This document shows positions 28,360-39,600 of a stretch of 63,681 nucleotides of DNA, piece after piece (positions within the stretch are counted from its first letter, which is position 1; each line of letters starts with the position of its first letter). This DNA is from Bodo saltans (taxonomy: Eukaryota > Euglenozoa > Kinetoplastea > Eubodonida > Bodonidae), in the NCBI GenBank assembly GCA_001460835.1, contig CYKH01001435.1:24485-88165 (forward strand). Direction: 5' to 3'. The notes beneath the pieces were generated by a model. The model saw only the letters and a list, made by a program, of their open reading frames with translations. It searched no databases and had not been told where the DNA came from. Both the position numbers and the translations under genes were made by a program.

Positions 28360-28607
28360 GCTCCCCTACAATCATTTAAACATCAGAGAGGTTTTTGTAC
28401 AACGCAACGCCCTTTTTACGCTCCTCCCTATCCGTTGATTCAATGTAGAGAAAATGACAATTGTGAAGCACAACAATAACTTTGTGTTGTCATACCCTTA
28501 TTGGAACGGCTTGACGTTGCAATTTACTCGTTGCTCGTTGTTTTGCTAATTGATTCTTCCAGTTCACAAAGAACTTTATCGAATAAGAAGCTCTTTCCGT
28601 GCTTTTT

Positions 28608-31600
28608 ATGTCTCGGCTTCAGCCAACAGGCGCGGCAGGCTCTACCATTGCGTTGCCTACGCCTGCTGGTCGACGCCCCCAAACATGTCCTTCGTGGATG
28701 ACCAAGGAGGAGTTCGAGGTGTCTCGCAGTGACCCCTACCGTGCCTTCGATGCCGCTCAGCAAAAGATTAGAGAGCTGCAGCAACGGGTGACGGTATCCA
28801 AGAACATCAACAAGACGCTTCTTGCAGATCCGAAGTATCAGTTTGGTCAAGCAGTGCAGAACTTTGAAAAGTTGAAGTCGGAGCACATTCAGCTGAACGA
28901 CGTGTACAACGATCTCGAAGCCGTCCATGAGACTCTGCAAGAGGTCTGCGAAGTGCTTCGTGGAGACAAACATCAACTTCTGGTGGAATTGAATGCGGTC
29001 AAACGTGAAATTACCATTCAGAAGATTGAAAACGAACAGATCGACTTGAAGCAGCGTCAATTGCGTGCTTACAACGAGAGCCTTGATCTGAAGCTTCGCA
29101 GCCAAGAGCAACAGCTGGCTAGCCTTGACGATGATGAAAAGGATGCTGGGAAGCAGCACGTAGCCCTGCGCAATGAAGTTGCAGCCCTGGAAGCGACCTG
29201 CCAGAACCTTTCTCTTCAATCGTCAAGTCTCTCAGATCTTCGTCAGCACCTAGACACCACTCGTGTCTCACAGGATCGTGCGATTCAATCCCTAGAACGA
29301 GAGGTGCAGTCCAAGGCACAGGAAATGATTCAGCACGACACTCAGTTGTGGGAGTTTAAGCGTGATTTGTCCGCCCGTATCTTGGCGCTGCAGAAGAAAG
29401 CTCAGGAAGCACAGGATGAGCTCCTTCGCCTTCATCGCCTCTCTGAGCACGAGATCAACACGCTTGCCTCTCAGAATCGTGCCCTTAACGATGAGCTGAA
29501 GAACACCGCTGATGCCTTGTTTGCCACGCGTCGAGAGAAGACGGACTTTTCCACCGCCGCCAAACGTGAAGTTCATCAGCGCAGGGAGGAGATCCAGCAG
29601 TGCCTTTCTGTGTTAGACCTCGTGGAGCGACAGAACCAAGGCCTTGAGTCCTCTATCCTGCGTATGATGGAACAGAACCGTCTTTCTGAAAAGCAAATTG
29701 TGGAGAAGGACAACTTGAACAACAAAAATCTCATCGAGCAGGCGAACTTCATCAGCATGGTCCACATGGAGCTTCAAACTACACGTGAGGACTTGTACAT
29801 CCTCAAAGCCCGTTTGTGTCACAGCTGCCGTGGAACGATCTTGGCAGACGAGTTGGAGGAGGAACGCATAGCGATCGCTTCTCAACCTCAGCAGCCTGCT
29901 CAGCAACGCAACGCCATCACCTACGCCAATCCCAATGCGTCGAGCCCGTCACGTTTGCACGACAATGCGGTGAAGCCAATGGAGTTTGATCATAATGGTC
30001 TTCCTATTGTGCCACACAACGACGCAGAGAAGGGGCGTGTGGACGAAGAACTTCGCCGCACGCGAGAGGCGTTGGAGGCTCTCAACCGTCAACTGCTACA
30101 GGAGCGTGCCCAGCGTGAGAAGGAACGCCGAGATGAGGAGGAGCTCCGTCGGCAAGAAGAAGAGGACCGGCAGGCTCGCCTTGTCGAAGAAGAAGCCAAG
30201 CGTCGCCGTGCCAAGGACGACGAGCGGAAGCTTGCTGCAGGTGAGGAAGCCTACACATACACAGTGCGCTTTGTGGATGGCACTCGGAAGAAGGTGGACG
30301 CCTTCCCCAGCGACTTAGTTCGCGACGTCATTTCTCGTGTCTGCGCCAAGGCTGGCATCCGCTTCCACGACGTGTTCTACCTTGCCCACTCCGTCAATGA
30401 GAACAGCGTGCTGGGAGCAGTGGATCGGTTCCTAGACAAGAACAAGACCCTCGAACAGGAGAGCATTACCCCCAAAAGCAACCTGGTCTTCAAGTACAAG
30501 CACTTCAAGCGCCATCGTCGCTGGGGTGATGTGGTGGCACAGGAGTGGTTCTTCCGTCAGATTCACCAGAGTGTGATCTCTGAGTACTACCCCGCCTCCG
30601 AGAAGCTTGCTGTGGAACTGGCGTCGTTTGAAGTCCAAGCGGTGTTTGGAGACTTCAGCGGCCGGAAGCGTCACGCGTATTTGCTACGGGTCGGTCTGGA
30701 CTCGTACTTGCCCGTGTCCGTCTCTGCGCATGAGTATGAGTACTGGCAAGAGCGTCTCTTCCAACTTCACAAGAACCGCAAAGGGCTGTCTCCCATCGAA
30801 AGCCGCAACTTGTACATTGACGCGTTCGCTACTCAGAGCCCGTACTGGGGCATGACATTCTTTGACGTGCGTGATCGTGAGAATCGTCCGTTTATTGCAG
30901 GTATCGCTGAGGATGGTCTCTACATTCTATCCGCCTCGAAACGTGAAGTGCTTTCGATCCTTCGGTTCCACGACTTGCTCGGCTGGGAGCGAAGCCACAA
31001 TGGTATCTTCGTCAAAAAGAAGGGCTCCGCTAAGATGACACTCTACGGAAGCAGCAAACTTCAGTCCAAGGAAATGGTGGACCTCTTAAACGAGTACTAC
31101 ATGATGTTACCACAAGATGTGCGCGATCAACTCGGTATCGTCGTGGACAACGCAGAGGAACTGCGGGCTCGACTGCCGCCATGGGAGGCCTTCGACAACC
31201 CCATCACCAACCGCAAGCGCCCAGTGGAGTTCTATTCACGTTTGGAACACATGAAGTCCGCCTACATGGCCCACTGCCTGGACCCAGATGAGCAGGGGAA
31301 GAAGCGTGAACCCATTGGAAAGTTTACGACCATGATCGACCGTGCGCTGGACTCTAACAAAAAGTTAGACGACTTCGACTTGAGCGACGCGGACCCGCCG
31401 ATTGACGACTGGCAGTGGACAGCGATTGTGGAAGTCCTGCAGTACACGATGGAGCAGTACACACCCACCGATACCGACCAGTGGACAGAGAATATTGATC
31501 TCCGTAAGCTGAGCTTGGCGAGCTCAATGCAACAGTTGACGCAACACTCTGTGCCCAATGTGTGCACCTTCATCCGCAAGTTCCGCCACCTGACTCATGT

Positions 31601-32864
31601 GAACCTCAGCGGCATTCCTCTTGACAGCGGCCGCGATATCACTGCGGCTCTGGTCACGCTTGCTGATCTCGACACGCTCATTCTCAAGAACTGCAAAATT
31701 CACCCGCGTAGCTTCCAGAGCATCATGATGGTGTTTGGAATTCAGCCCAGCCGCCTCCGTGTGCTGGACGTGGAGCACAACACACTAAACCATGCCGCAC
31801 TGACGCCCCTGTGCGATGTCATGAAGGGCGACAACTGCGTGCTGACTGAACTGAACGTTGGCCACAACAAAGTAGAGATCACCGGCCTCGAGCAACTCAT
31901 GGAGACGATGCGTTACAAGCGTAACTTACGTGTCCTGGATTTCAGCGGTAACCCTGGCGGCCTCGGGCAGGCAAATAAGTTCGGCGACTTAATCGCCTCC
32001 CGCAGCAACCTCACCGACCTGACTCTCACCTCTTCTAACCTGAAGGGTGTTCAGGCGGTGCGCTTGTCTCAGGAGCTGAAGGGCAACGGAGAAATCCGTC
32101 GCCTGAACCTTTCCAACAACCCCATCGGTGACGGCCTCACTCGACAACGTCAAAGCGGTAGTGGGGAGATTACTCGTGACTACCCTGCTGAGTTCTTCTC
32201 GTTCCTCGATGTTTCTTCCCACTCTAACGTCGAAGTGTTGATTCTTGAGAAGTGCTCCCTTCAGGAAGATGCAGGTCAAGCTCTCGCCAGTGTGCTTCAC
32301 AACAACACAAAGCTGACGGAACTTGTGGTTCGAGGCAACGAGCTCGCGAAAGCGAACTACTTCTTGCCCCCTGCTTGGAATGATATGCTAGCGGTGAACC
32401 ACTACATCACAAAGTTAGACCTGAGTGCCAACTTCATTGGGTACCAGGGCACCATGAAGGTCTTTGCAAGTCTCCTCCGTAATCGTTCCATCGTGGAGCT
32501 CACATTAGACGGCAACGCATTGACGCAGTACCCACCCCATACCGACCACGTGGAGCTCGTGTCCTTCCTTGAGAACAACACCACCATCAAGATGCTCTCC
32601 ATGTGCTCCATGCTTCTCCGTGACGATTTGCTTGTTCGCCTCGGTGAGGGCTTACGACGCAACCGCAGCCTTACGAAGTTCTTGGCCAACAACAATGAGT
32701 TCACGGTTCGTGGTGTTGGTGAGTTTGCTCGCTGCCTCCCAGATAACACAACGCTCGTCCACCTCGACCTGAGCTGCAAGAGTGTGCAGATCAGCGATGA
32801 GTTGTACCTGCAAGCATACAAGACTCTCATTGAGTCCAGCAACTTAGAGACCGTGCTCCTGTAG
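28608..32864 (+). CDS. Coiled-coil / FERM / leucine-rich-repeat protein
   Basis: 1418 residues from ATG 28608. Residues ~50-400 are continuous coiled coil. A Gln/Asn-rich linker and a very charged Glu/Arg helix (~470-545) follow. A FERM domain covers ~549-840: a ubiquitin-like F1 (Y-T-Y-T-V-R-F-V-D-G), a helical F2 (W-F-F-R-Q-I-H-Q-S-V with E-L-A-S-F-E-V-Q) and a PH-like F3 (L-S-I-L-R-F-H-D-L-L-G-W). Residues ~960-1418 hold ribonuclease-inhibitor-type leucine-rich repeats (L-R-V-L-D-V-E-H-N, L-R-V-L-D-F-S-G-N, I-R-R-L-N-L-S-N-N). FERM domains link membranes to the cytoskeleton, and the LRR arrangement recalls CARMIL-type actin regulators. I cannot name an orthologue. The frame is intact over 4.2 kb. 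Confidence 0.8.
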   Translation: MSRLQPTGAAGSTIALPTPAGRRPQTCPSWMTKEEFEVSRSDPYRAFDAAQQKIRELQQRVTVSKNINKTLLADPKYQFGQAVQNFEKLKSEHIQLNDVYNDLEAVHETLQEVCEVLRGDKHQLLVELNAVKREITIQKIENEQIDLKQRQLRAYNESLDLKLRSQEQQLASLDDDEKDAGKQHVALRNEVAALEATCQNLSLQSSSLSDLRQHLDTTRVSQDRAIQSLEREVQSKAQEMIQHDTQLWEFKRDLSARILALQKKAQEAQDELLRLHRLSEHEINTLASQNRALNDELKNTADALFATRREKTDFSTAAKREVHQRREEIQQCLSVLDLVERQNQGLESSILRMMEQNRLSEKQIVEKDNLNNKNLIEQANFISMVHMELQTTREDLYILKARLCHSCRGTILADELEEERIAIASQPQQPAQQRNAITYANPNASSPSRLHDNAVKPMEFDHNGLPIVPHNDAEKGRVDEELRRTREALEALNRQLLQERAQREKERRDEEELRRQEEEDRQARLVEEEAKRRRAKDDERKLAAGEEAYTYTVRFVDGTRKKVDAFPSDLVRDVISRVCAKAGIRFHDVFYLAHSVNENSVLGAVDRFLDKNKTLEQESITPKSNLVFKYKHFKRHRRWGDVVAQEWFFRQIHQSVISEYYPASEKLAVELASFEVQAVFGDFSGRKRHAYLLRVGLDSYLPVSVSAHEYEYWQERLFQLHKNRKGLSPIESRNLYIDAFATQSPYWGMTFFDVRDRENRPFIAGIAEDGLYILSASKREVLSILRFHDLLGWERSHNGIFVKKKGSAKMTLYGSSKLQSKEMVDLLNEYYMMLPQDVRDQLGIVVDNAEELRARLPPWEAFDNPITNRKRPVEFYSRLEHMKSAYMAHCLDPDEQGKKREPIGKFTTMIDRALDSNKKLDDFDLSDADPPIDDWQWTAIVEVLQYTMEQYTPTDTDQWTENIDLRKLSLASSMQQLTQHSVPNVCTFIRKFRHLTHVNLSGIPLDSGRDITAALVTLADLDTLILKNCKIHPRSFQSIMMVFGIQPSRLRVLDVEHNTLNHAALTPLCDVMKGDNCVLTELNVGHNKVEITGLEQLMETMRYKRNLRVLDFSGNPGGLGQANKFGDLIASRSNLTDLTLTSSNLKGVQAVRLSQELKGNGEIRRLNLSNNPIGDGLTRQRQSGSGEITRDYPAEFFSFLDVSSHSNVEVLILEKCSLQEDAGQALASVLHNNTKLTELVVRGNELAKANYFLPPAWNDMLAVNHYITKLDLSANFIGYQGTMKVFASLLRNRSIVELTLDGNALTQYPPHTDHVELVSFLENNTTIKMLSMCSMLLRDDLLVRLGEGLRRNRSLTKFLANNNEFTVRGVGEFARCLPDNTTLVHLDLSCKSVQISDELYLQAYKTLIESSNLETVLL

Positions 32865-33042
32865 GAGGGAGAATGCGTTGATTTACGAATTTTTGTTCTT
32901 GATTTTCTTTTTCCGGTTGAAATTACGTGGCTACGTGTGAATTTCGTTGAAACCACCATTGCAGAGAGCGAACATGCTCGGTTTTTTTTCGTCTGATTTC
33001 CGTCCTTTTGTATGCTTGCATTGCAGTGTTAGAGAAAGCATT

Positions 33043-33591
33043 ATGAGTGCTGGTAACAGCCCTATCACAACAAATGCGACCCCTGTCATTGTCGCCCCTA
33101 CGTCAGAGCCGTCTGTTACACAGGCAGCTAGCCGTGAAACGATCGAATCTGTGATTCGAGGCCAACGTCGCATGAAGGGCACCATCTTAACGGTAGAGCC
33201 TGGAAAGTGCATTATCACTGGTGAACTTGGTGAATTCCCCTTTGCACTTTCGGCGGTGAAGCAAAACAAACGATTCCCTGATCGCCAACCCAAAGCAGGT
33301 GACCGATGCGACTTCAAACTGAGCGACACCAACCCAGTGAAAGCAACCTCCATCCGTGTCATGGTGCCCAAGTCAGAACTGCCGGAGAAGGACGACGGCG
33401 TTGCTGACTCTACAAGTGGCCCAGGGCCCATTTCGTGCTCTACCAGCGCGTCTGCTGTGAATTGTGTGACGGCGTCGAGCCTAAGCAGTTCCGTTGCCGC
33501 TGGCCAGTCGTCCGGCATTGATGATTTATGCAACGCATTCAAGCGGTTTGGGGCTGGTAGTGGCGGCAGCTCTAGCCTTTTCAGTCAGTGA
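33043..33591 (+). CDS. Small cold-shock/OB-like nucleic-acid-binding protein
   Basis: 182 residues from ATG 33043, 17 bases after an acceptor (TTGCAG at 33021-33026). Residues ~45-110 look like a cold-shock or similar OB fold. There is M-K-G-T-I-L-T-V-E-P-G-K-C-I-I-T opening two strands, F-P-F-A-L-S-A-V in the place of the usual F-V-H-x-S-A, then G-D-R-C-D-F-K-L and K-A-T-S-I-R-V. The aromatic RNP residues are not well kept, so nucleic-acid binding is inferred. The remaining ~70 residues are Ser/Gly-rich and probably disordered. The longer open frame starting at 32947 would add residues upstream of the acceptor and is less likely. RNA binding in the cytoplasm is a guess. Confidence 0.6.
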   Translation: MSAGNSPITTNATPVIVAPTSEPSVTQAASRETIESVIRGQRRMKGTILTVEPGKCIITGELGEFPFALSAVKQNKRFPDRQPKAGDRCDFKLSDTNPVKATSIRVMVPKSELPEKDDGVADSTSGPGPISCSTSASAVNCVTASSLSSSVAAGQSSGIDDLCNAFKRFGAGSGGSSSLFSQ

Positions 33592-33593
33592 GT

Positions 33594-34007
33594 AGGACTT
33601 TCGTCTGATGTGGCTGACTATTTTTCAAGTCTTTTGTTTTTACACAACGTCTGAGTACTTGGGTTTAAGATGGAATTTCGTGATATCTTTTGTTTCGATT
33701 GCGCTTGGTTGACAAGATCGTCGCGGTCCCCCCTCTTCACACTTCGTTTTGTGCATGGTTGACCAACATCAATTGGATTCTATGCGCCTCTCAACGCTAC
33801 GTGCACCACGAGTATGATTTTGATCCCCTACAAAAACATTTTCGGATAGTTCTTGCGACTATCCTTTGTTTCCCTCTCTTTCGCGTGTGTTTCAATGCTT
33901 GGTAAACATGAAAAGGAAGTTTTTTGTAGAATTTGAAGAACCTAAGTGTAGATTGCTTGTCGCTGAACAATTCTTGGATTGTTTGAATGTAGCCGAAAGG
34001 AAACACG
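33594..34007 (+). other. Intergenic region, nothing recognised
   Basis: 414 bases without a credible gene. A 71-codon open frame at 33690-33905 has no recognisable features. Pyrimidine-rich stretches (33863-33890) could serve trans-splicing of the next gene. Confidence 0.5.
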
Positions 34008-34424
34008 ATGTCCAACGAAGAGCGTGATGTACAACAACAAAGCGCAGCGGATTTTGCCCTGCCACCCCTAGCAGACCCGATCCCAGCCGCAACGATTCAG
34101 GGCCAGCGTCTGGCGGATATTTACGACGTGATTCGATCGCTGCGAAGGGAAATTGACAACCCCGCCTCTCACGAAACGATCTTAGAAATGTTGTCCGAGG
34201 ATCACAGCACGTTGAAAGCGGTTGCCACAGTGCTGCATCAAAGCGGAGCGCTCCTTCAACAGAATCCGCAGACAGGCGCGTTGGAGGCGTTACCAGTGCC
34301 GCCGTGCCCCCCTCCGCAGCTTCTCCCGGGGTACTCTAGTTGGTTGATTGCACCAACAAGTGCAGTGTCACAAGCAGAGGAGCTACCAACGTATGCCGCA
34401 GCAACGGTTGCAACGGCGTGGTAG
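34008..34424 (+). CDS. Hypothetical protein, 138 residues
   Basis: ATG 34008 to TAG 34422-34424. The product is soluble. It has an Ala/Pro-rich start, a helical middle (L-A-D-I-Y-D-V-I-R-S-L-R-R-E-I, then E-T-I-L-E-M-L) and a Pro-rich section followed by an Ala/Thr end. There is no signal peptide, membrane helix or known motif. Codon use and same-strand placement between two real genes support it as a true small gene. Function unknown. Confidence 0.5.
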   Translation: MSNEERDVQQQSAADFALPPLADPIPAATIQGQRLADIYDVIRSLRREIDNPASHETILEMLSEDHSTLKAVATVLHQSGALLQQNPQTGALEALPVPPCPPPQLLPGYSSWLIAPTSAVSQAEELPTYAAATVATAW

Positions 34425-34557
34425 GTGCATCAGCTTTGCTGCTGTGTTAGTTCTTTAGGATTCATTTAGTATGACGTCACAGGCGTGTACTTTTGTTGTT
34501 CGTTATCTTCCTCTCTCTCTGTCGTTGATTGTTCTTCTAAATGAAGTCACTTAAGGG

Positions 34558-35085
34558 AAGTCACAATGCCGCCCAGTAAGTTCCGTGTTCCCGCAATGGG
34601 CAGTCTTATCCTTCAAACTCATGCAAGGCGAGAGGCCTCAAAACCTGAACGGGATCTGTACATCACCGTTCAGCCACTTGACGAGCCTGAGAGCGACGAC
34701 GATCAGGCTGAAGTAGAGTCACAGCTTCCTTTGGCAGAAGTGTTCGGTGCGCAGCTTCCTACAGGCCAGCCAGTGTTCATTCCATATGGGCGGCGTGTTG
34801 GTGTGTTCTCACCTGCAGGCTGCAGAAGTCACAATGCCGCCCAGTAAGTTCCGTGTTCCCGCAATGGGCAGTCTTATCTTTCAGACTCATGCAAGGCGAG
34901 AGGCCTCAAAACCTGAACGGGATCTGTACATCACCGTTCAGCCACTTGACGAGCCTGAGAGCGACGACGATCAGGCTGAAGTAGAGTCACAGCTTCCTTT
35001 GGCACGGTGCGCAGCTTCCTACAGGCCAGCCAGTGTTCATTCCATATGGGCGGCGTGTTGGTGTGTTCTCACCTGCAGGCTGCAC
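34558..35085 (+). repeat. 268-bp tandem duplication at the start of the CLP1-like gene
   Basis: The segment beginning at the GTCACAATG before the first codon (34560) recurs 268 bases later (34828). The copies differ by a few substitutions, and the second lacks eight bases near 35006. Both contain an ATG and the same first ~55 codons. Confidence 0.9.
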
Positions 35086-36511
35086 AATTGTTGTGGAGTG
35101 GGATGCCGAGGGCCTACAACACGGCGTACTCCTTGATGACTTCAATGGCCCAACCACTTCTGTCTATCACAACATTGTGACGCTGCATCGTGTGCTGGAG
35201 TGTTTCGCATCGGAACGTGCTGTTTACCGCTTGGTTCTCCCCGATCCTGGTGCGTGCTACCAGCAGCCAAGATAAGGGAGGAGGCCGTTTTCACGCAATA
35301 CGTTCTCGAACCGGTTAATAACGTGTGCACGCCCCATGGTCGGCAGCATACAGCTGGAATTGACAGTCGAAGGGGTCAAACCTATGGGTCTTACTCTGTC
35401 CGTTGCTGCCCTGCACGTGCCCATTGACGTCGAAGAGGAGGGCTCCTTTGCTCCGTCCCTTCTGTTTCACTTCGGAGAGACCTCACCGAATCGTAATGTG
35501 CCCCTATGGCGCCATGCAATGAAGCAACTCTCTAACGCTCTACTCCAACGGTCGGCCCGATGCGACCGATCACGTGTCGGCGGCGTCTTTGTAGACTTCC
35601 CTACGTTTGATGAGGAGGAGCTAGAGTTGTACGATACAACGATCCTGAAAGGGGGTAAGGTGGACGTCCATCCATTTGACGCCCTCATTGCGAGCATAGA
35701 ATTGTTAGAAGTGGACGTGCTGGTGATCCTCGGGAGTGATGACTTCCGCTGGAGACTCTCGGAGTACGTGCAGAAACAGTCGACTGGGCATGATATCAGC
35801 CTAAACGGAACGATTGCAGCGAAGGTGTACGCCGCTCAGATTGCAGCCGAGGAGGCGGGCACCACGGTCGCCGTGAATTCGTCGAATATTACGAAGATCG
35901 GCAATATTAGCGCGCCAGTTCTTCCGATGGTGCTGACACTGGGCAATGGGAGTCATGTTCAGATCGTCTCGTTCCCGCCAATGGCCTCTGCGTCGTCCCC
36001 GTCGCTTTTTGCTGTCAAGGCGGTGGAGCTTGCGGCAAAGCAGCGGTGGTTGCAGTACTTTTTTGGCTCTGTGACGTCGCCTGTGAAGCCCACCATGGTG
36101 GAGGTTACCTTGGCGCACTGCAAACTGCTGCGCATCGGTGGCGCAGCTGCTCAGTCGATGGCGGGCCTACTGCCTCTTGACGAAGACCCCGGCGTCATTG
36201 ACCCCGCAGTGGTGACCTACGTATTGCCTGGCGACATGAATTTGAATGGAAGAATTTTAGCTCTCAGCAGTGCCGTCTACATGAAACCACAAGAAGGGAA
36301 CGCGGAACGTGATGGTGCAGGTGATGTTCCGTTTGAAATGATATCCACGAGGGTCTGTGAGGAGCGCTTGAAGGAATTGAGAGTCATAGGCTTCGGTTTG
36401 GTGAGGCACTCGACTCATGCTACGTTGACAGTGCTGATTCCTGAACCTGCGTTGCCGCAGTCTAAGGGGCACTGCTTCATCGTCACAAACACAACACTGT
36501 TGACAACGTAA
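34566..36511 (+). CDS. CLP1-like polynucleotide kinase-family protein, frame-broken, P-loop not visible
   Basis: The N-terminal CLP1 domain is clear: L-A-E-V-F-G-A-Q-L, then F-I-P-Y-G-R-R-V-G-V-F-S-P-A-G-C. So are the central part (L-L-F-H-F-G-E-T-S-P-N-R-N-V-P-L-W, V-D-V-L-V-I-L-G-S-D-D) and the C-terminal barrel (L-R-V-I-G-F-G, T-L-T-V-L-I-P-E-P-A-L-P). CLP1 acts in mRNA 3'-end cleavage and tRNA processing. Two things break it. A 268-bp tandem duplication covers the start of the gene (two near-identical ATG-containing copies, the second lacking 8 bases). A frame break also falls in the Walker A region near 35250-35335. No frame there shows G-x4-G-K-S/T; the nearest is G-C-V-L-P-A-A-K-I. ATP binding is therefore doubtful. 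Confidence 0.7.
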
Positions 36512-36641
36512 CAGTCTTTTTGCAAAACTTTGCACCAATCTTTCCTAAGTGCAAATGATCGTGATCTCTAAACTCCAATGAACGAAGAAATGATTCTCCC
36601 GTTTGCTCGTGAAATGATGAAGAAAGCTTTCAGCACTAACA

Positions 36642-39600
36642 ATGAGGCCTCAGAATCTACAACGAAGGCGTTCCACCATCACGAAGCGGCCGAGTATCGC
36701 CGGTTTTGGTCCACTGTCCGCAGGCTCCTTCGCATTGGATGAAAGCGCCGCGGCCCTTAGCTCTCCCTCGCCACGCACGAACAATAGCAATACGAAGCCG
36801 TTTGCGAACAACAACATCATTGTAGCTGCCCCGGCATTGAAAGCTGTTAATGCTATTAAGACGTGTCTGCTGTTCAAAGACCCAATGGACTGCCTTGAAC
36901 TCACATCGAACAGCCTTGACCCAATCGACGGCGGGTCGATCTCTCAAAACGCGACCAAGTCGTGTGTTCACGTTCACGACGACGACGTGGGCTCAGGTAA
37001 AGTGATTAAGATCACCAACCGCCAACAGACGCTAAAGTTTGACGTGGATGCATGCGGTGACAATCTTGAAGGGTGGACCGATAGTTCACCTGCTGGCTTA
37101 CTCCGCGAGCTGTCAGAGAGTTTTTGTGCTGGATTCAACGTTGGCATCCTTCATGCCGGTCAAAGGCCGGACGAAGACTCTTTGTCGCACTTGGCACCTT
37201 TTCTTTTCCCGCGTGTGACTAGTTCTGGTGGAGCCTTTAGCAGTGAGTTTTCGCGCACCGTGATGACGGCCTTTCTAGAGATGTCGCTCAAGTCGTTAAG
37301 TATTTCTCGCTCACCGCCACCCTCAGTCCTCTTCTTTTCAGCGTCTACGTCGCCGTCAGCGCCCCCTCCCCTTTCATTTGAGATCATGGCGTCCATTTTC
37401 GCGTTTGCGGAAGGAAAGGTGCGCGACTTAACATTTGGTGTCCCACTTGGCACCTTTTCTTTTCCCGCGTGTGACTTCTGGTGGAGCCTTTGGCATTGAG
37501 TTTTCGCGCACCGTTATGACGGCCTTTCTAGAGATGTCGCTCAAATCGTTATGTCCCACTTGGCACCTTTTCTTTTCCCGCGTGTGACTTCTGGTGGAGC
37601 CTTTGGCATTGAGTTTTCGCGCACCGTTATGACGGCCTTTCTAGAGATGTCGCTCAAATCGTTAAGTATTTCTCGCTCACCGCCACCCTCAGTCCTCTCC
37701 TTTTCTGCGTCTACGTCGCCATCAGCGCCCCCTCCCCTGTCATTTGAGATCATGGCGTCCATTTTCGCGTTTGCGGAAGGAAAGGTGCGCGACTTAACAT
37801 TTGGGAACGACACAGACTTCCAGCGTGTCCCTGTGTACTTTCACTTTGTGACCGGGCCTCGATTCGTAGGATTATCCCACAAGCCGATAAGGACGATCGA
37901 CGACTGGAAATCCCTCGTCAACACAGCGCAGGGGAAGCTTACCGCATCAAAGCGTACCCCAATTGTTGGCGTCTCGCTCATCTTGAAGAAGGTGTGCCCT
38001 GCGGGTGTTTCATCTGCATTGAGTGAGGAGGAACAACTTGCCTCCCCTGATGTGGTCCTTTCTTCGTTGATTGCAGTGGACTTTAACGAGCGCTTGAGTG
38101 TCGCATCTAAGGCAATTGACGGGACTATTACGAGCGAGTTGGCGGAACTGTTGAAGGATGTCATTGGGGGCAACTGCAGAGGAATGTTCATTGGTTCCCT
38201 CCCGGCACACGACGACCCCAGCGGTGCGCAGAACCTCCTCACCGTGCTACAGAAGGCTGCGTCAATTTCAAACAGCGGTGTAAAGATTGGATCGGTGAAG
38301 TCTGCTGTTACGGAGCTGCAGGAGCAAATAATTGTTCTTCGCGACCGCCTGGCGAACCTTCCTGGGCTTGATGTCGCCTCGCGAAGACGCATGGAGAAGG
38401 ATATGGTGGCTAAGGAGCAACAACTACGTGAACTGAACGAGACAATGAATAGGGCAGCAGAGAATGCGTCGCTTGCCCATCAACTGGCTCGAGCCAACCA
38501 GCTGCAACGGCTTAACGAATCTGAAACGAAGCAAGCCTTGGCCCTCCTGGACACGGAGAAGAAAAGGCGGTTTGCCCAAGCGTTTCGAATGGCTTTCCAG
38601 CGGCGTGAGGTGGTCAACGTGAGCAGTGCTGAAATATCTCACGTCAACCAGCGGCTAGCGTCACTGGAAGCAGAGCTGAAAAGTGTCACAAGTGAGCGCG
38701 ATGGGCTAAGGGAAGAGCGGGACAACCTAAGGAGGTTTTCTGAGCAACAAGCGAATGAAATCAAGACTGAACGACACTCCCGTACAGTTGTAGAGCAACA
38801 GCTTTCAAAAATTAAGCGACTCAATGCGGAGCATGAAGCCACGATTATTGAACTTGAAACAGATGTTCGTCAAGCACGTCGTGTTGCTGTAAAACCCTCG
38901 CAGAACGTTGTTCTTGAGCTTGCGCTCGCCAAGTCTGACAATGCAAAGGCGGTGGAGGACCTCATGGACGAGAGGAAAAAGAGACTTGACGCTGAAGGTG
39001 ACTTAAGTGAGCTACGCCTTCGTGTATTGGAGCTAGAATCAGACCTTGAATCTGTCGCCCACACTCGTGCAAGTGCCGCCCAGTTGGAATGCCGCCGATT
39101 GGAAGAAGTGCTCGTGCATCGGTTGGATACCATTGCGGATCTGCAGCGGAAGCTAGAAGACAAAAATGCACTCTTTATCGAGATGCAAGAGAAATATCTT
39201 GATGAAGTTCGGAGCAATGGAACCCTTCGAGAAGATCTCCACCATAAAGTCCAAGAGCTCCGGAACAAGTACAGCATCGAGCGTGAGGCGTACGTGCAGC
39301 TGCTGCACGAAGGTCAGTGCTACGTGGATGAAGTTCGACATCTGGTGGACATGCAAATTGATGTGATGCCCTCCGCTTATCGTGGGGATAAGGATTCTGT
39401 CGTCGCGTGGCTTGCGGCTCTTGGAGGCCTTGAAAGTCTTGCGTCCACATTATTTCGACATGGGTTTGATACGATGCACGCAGTGTCGATGCTGACGGAA
39501 GCAGACTTGGTCAAAATGCAGTGCACCGCCGGAACACGAAGAAAAATATTACACTCTGTGAAAGAACTAGCTGAAAAATTCGAAGGAGTGCTTCAAAATT

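Noticed and set aside
33690-33905. Small + strand open frame of 71 codons in a long spacer.
   Set aside because: Hydrophobic, random-looking sequence with no acceptor-ATG arrangement and no domain; probably untranslated leader.
36578-36742. Upstream open frame overlapping the start of the pseudokinesin gene.
   Set aside because: It begins before an acceptor-like CAG at 36631 and shares no features with any family; likely removed or untranslated.
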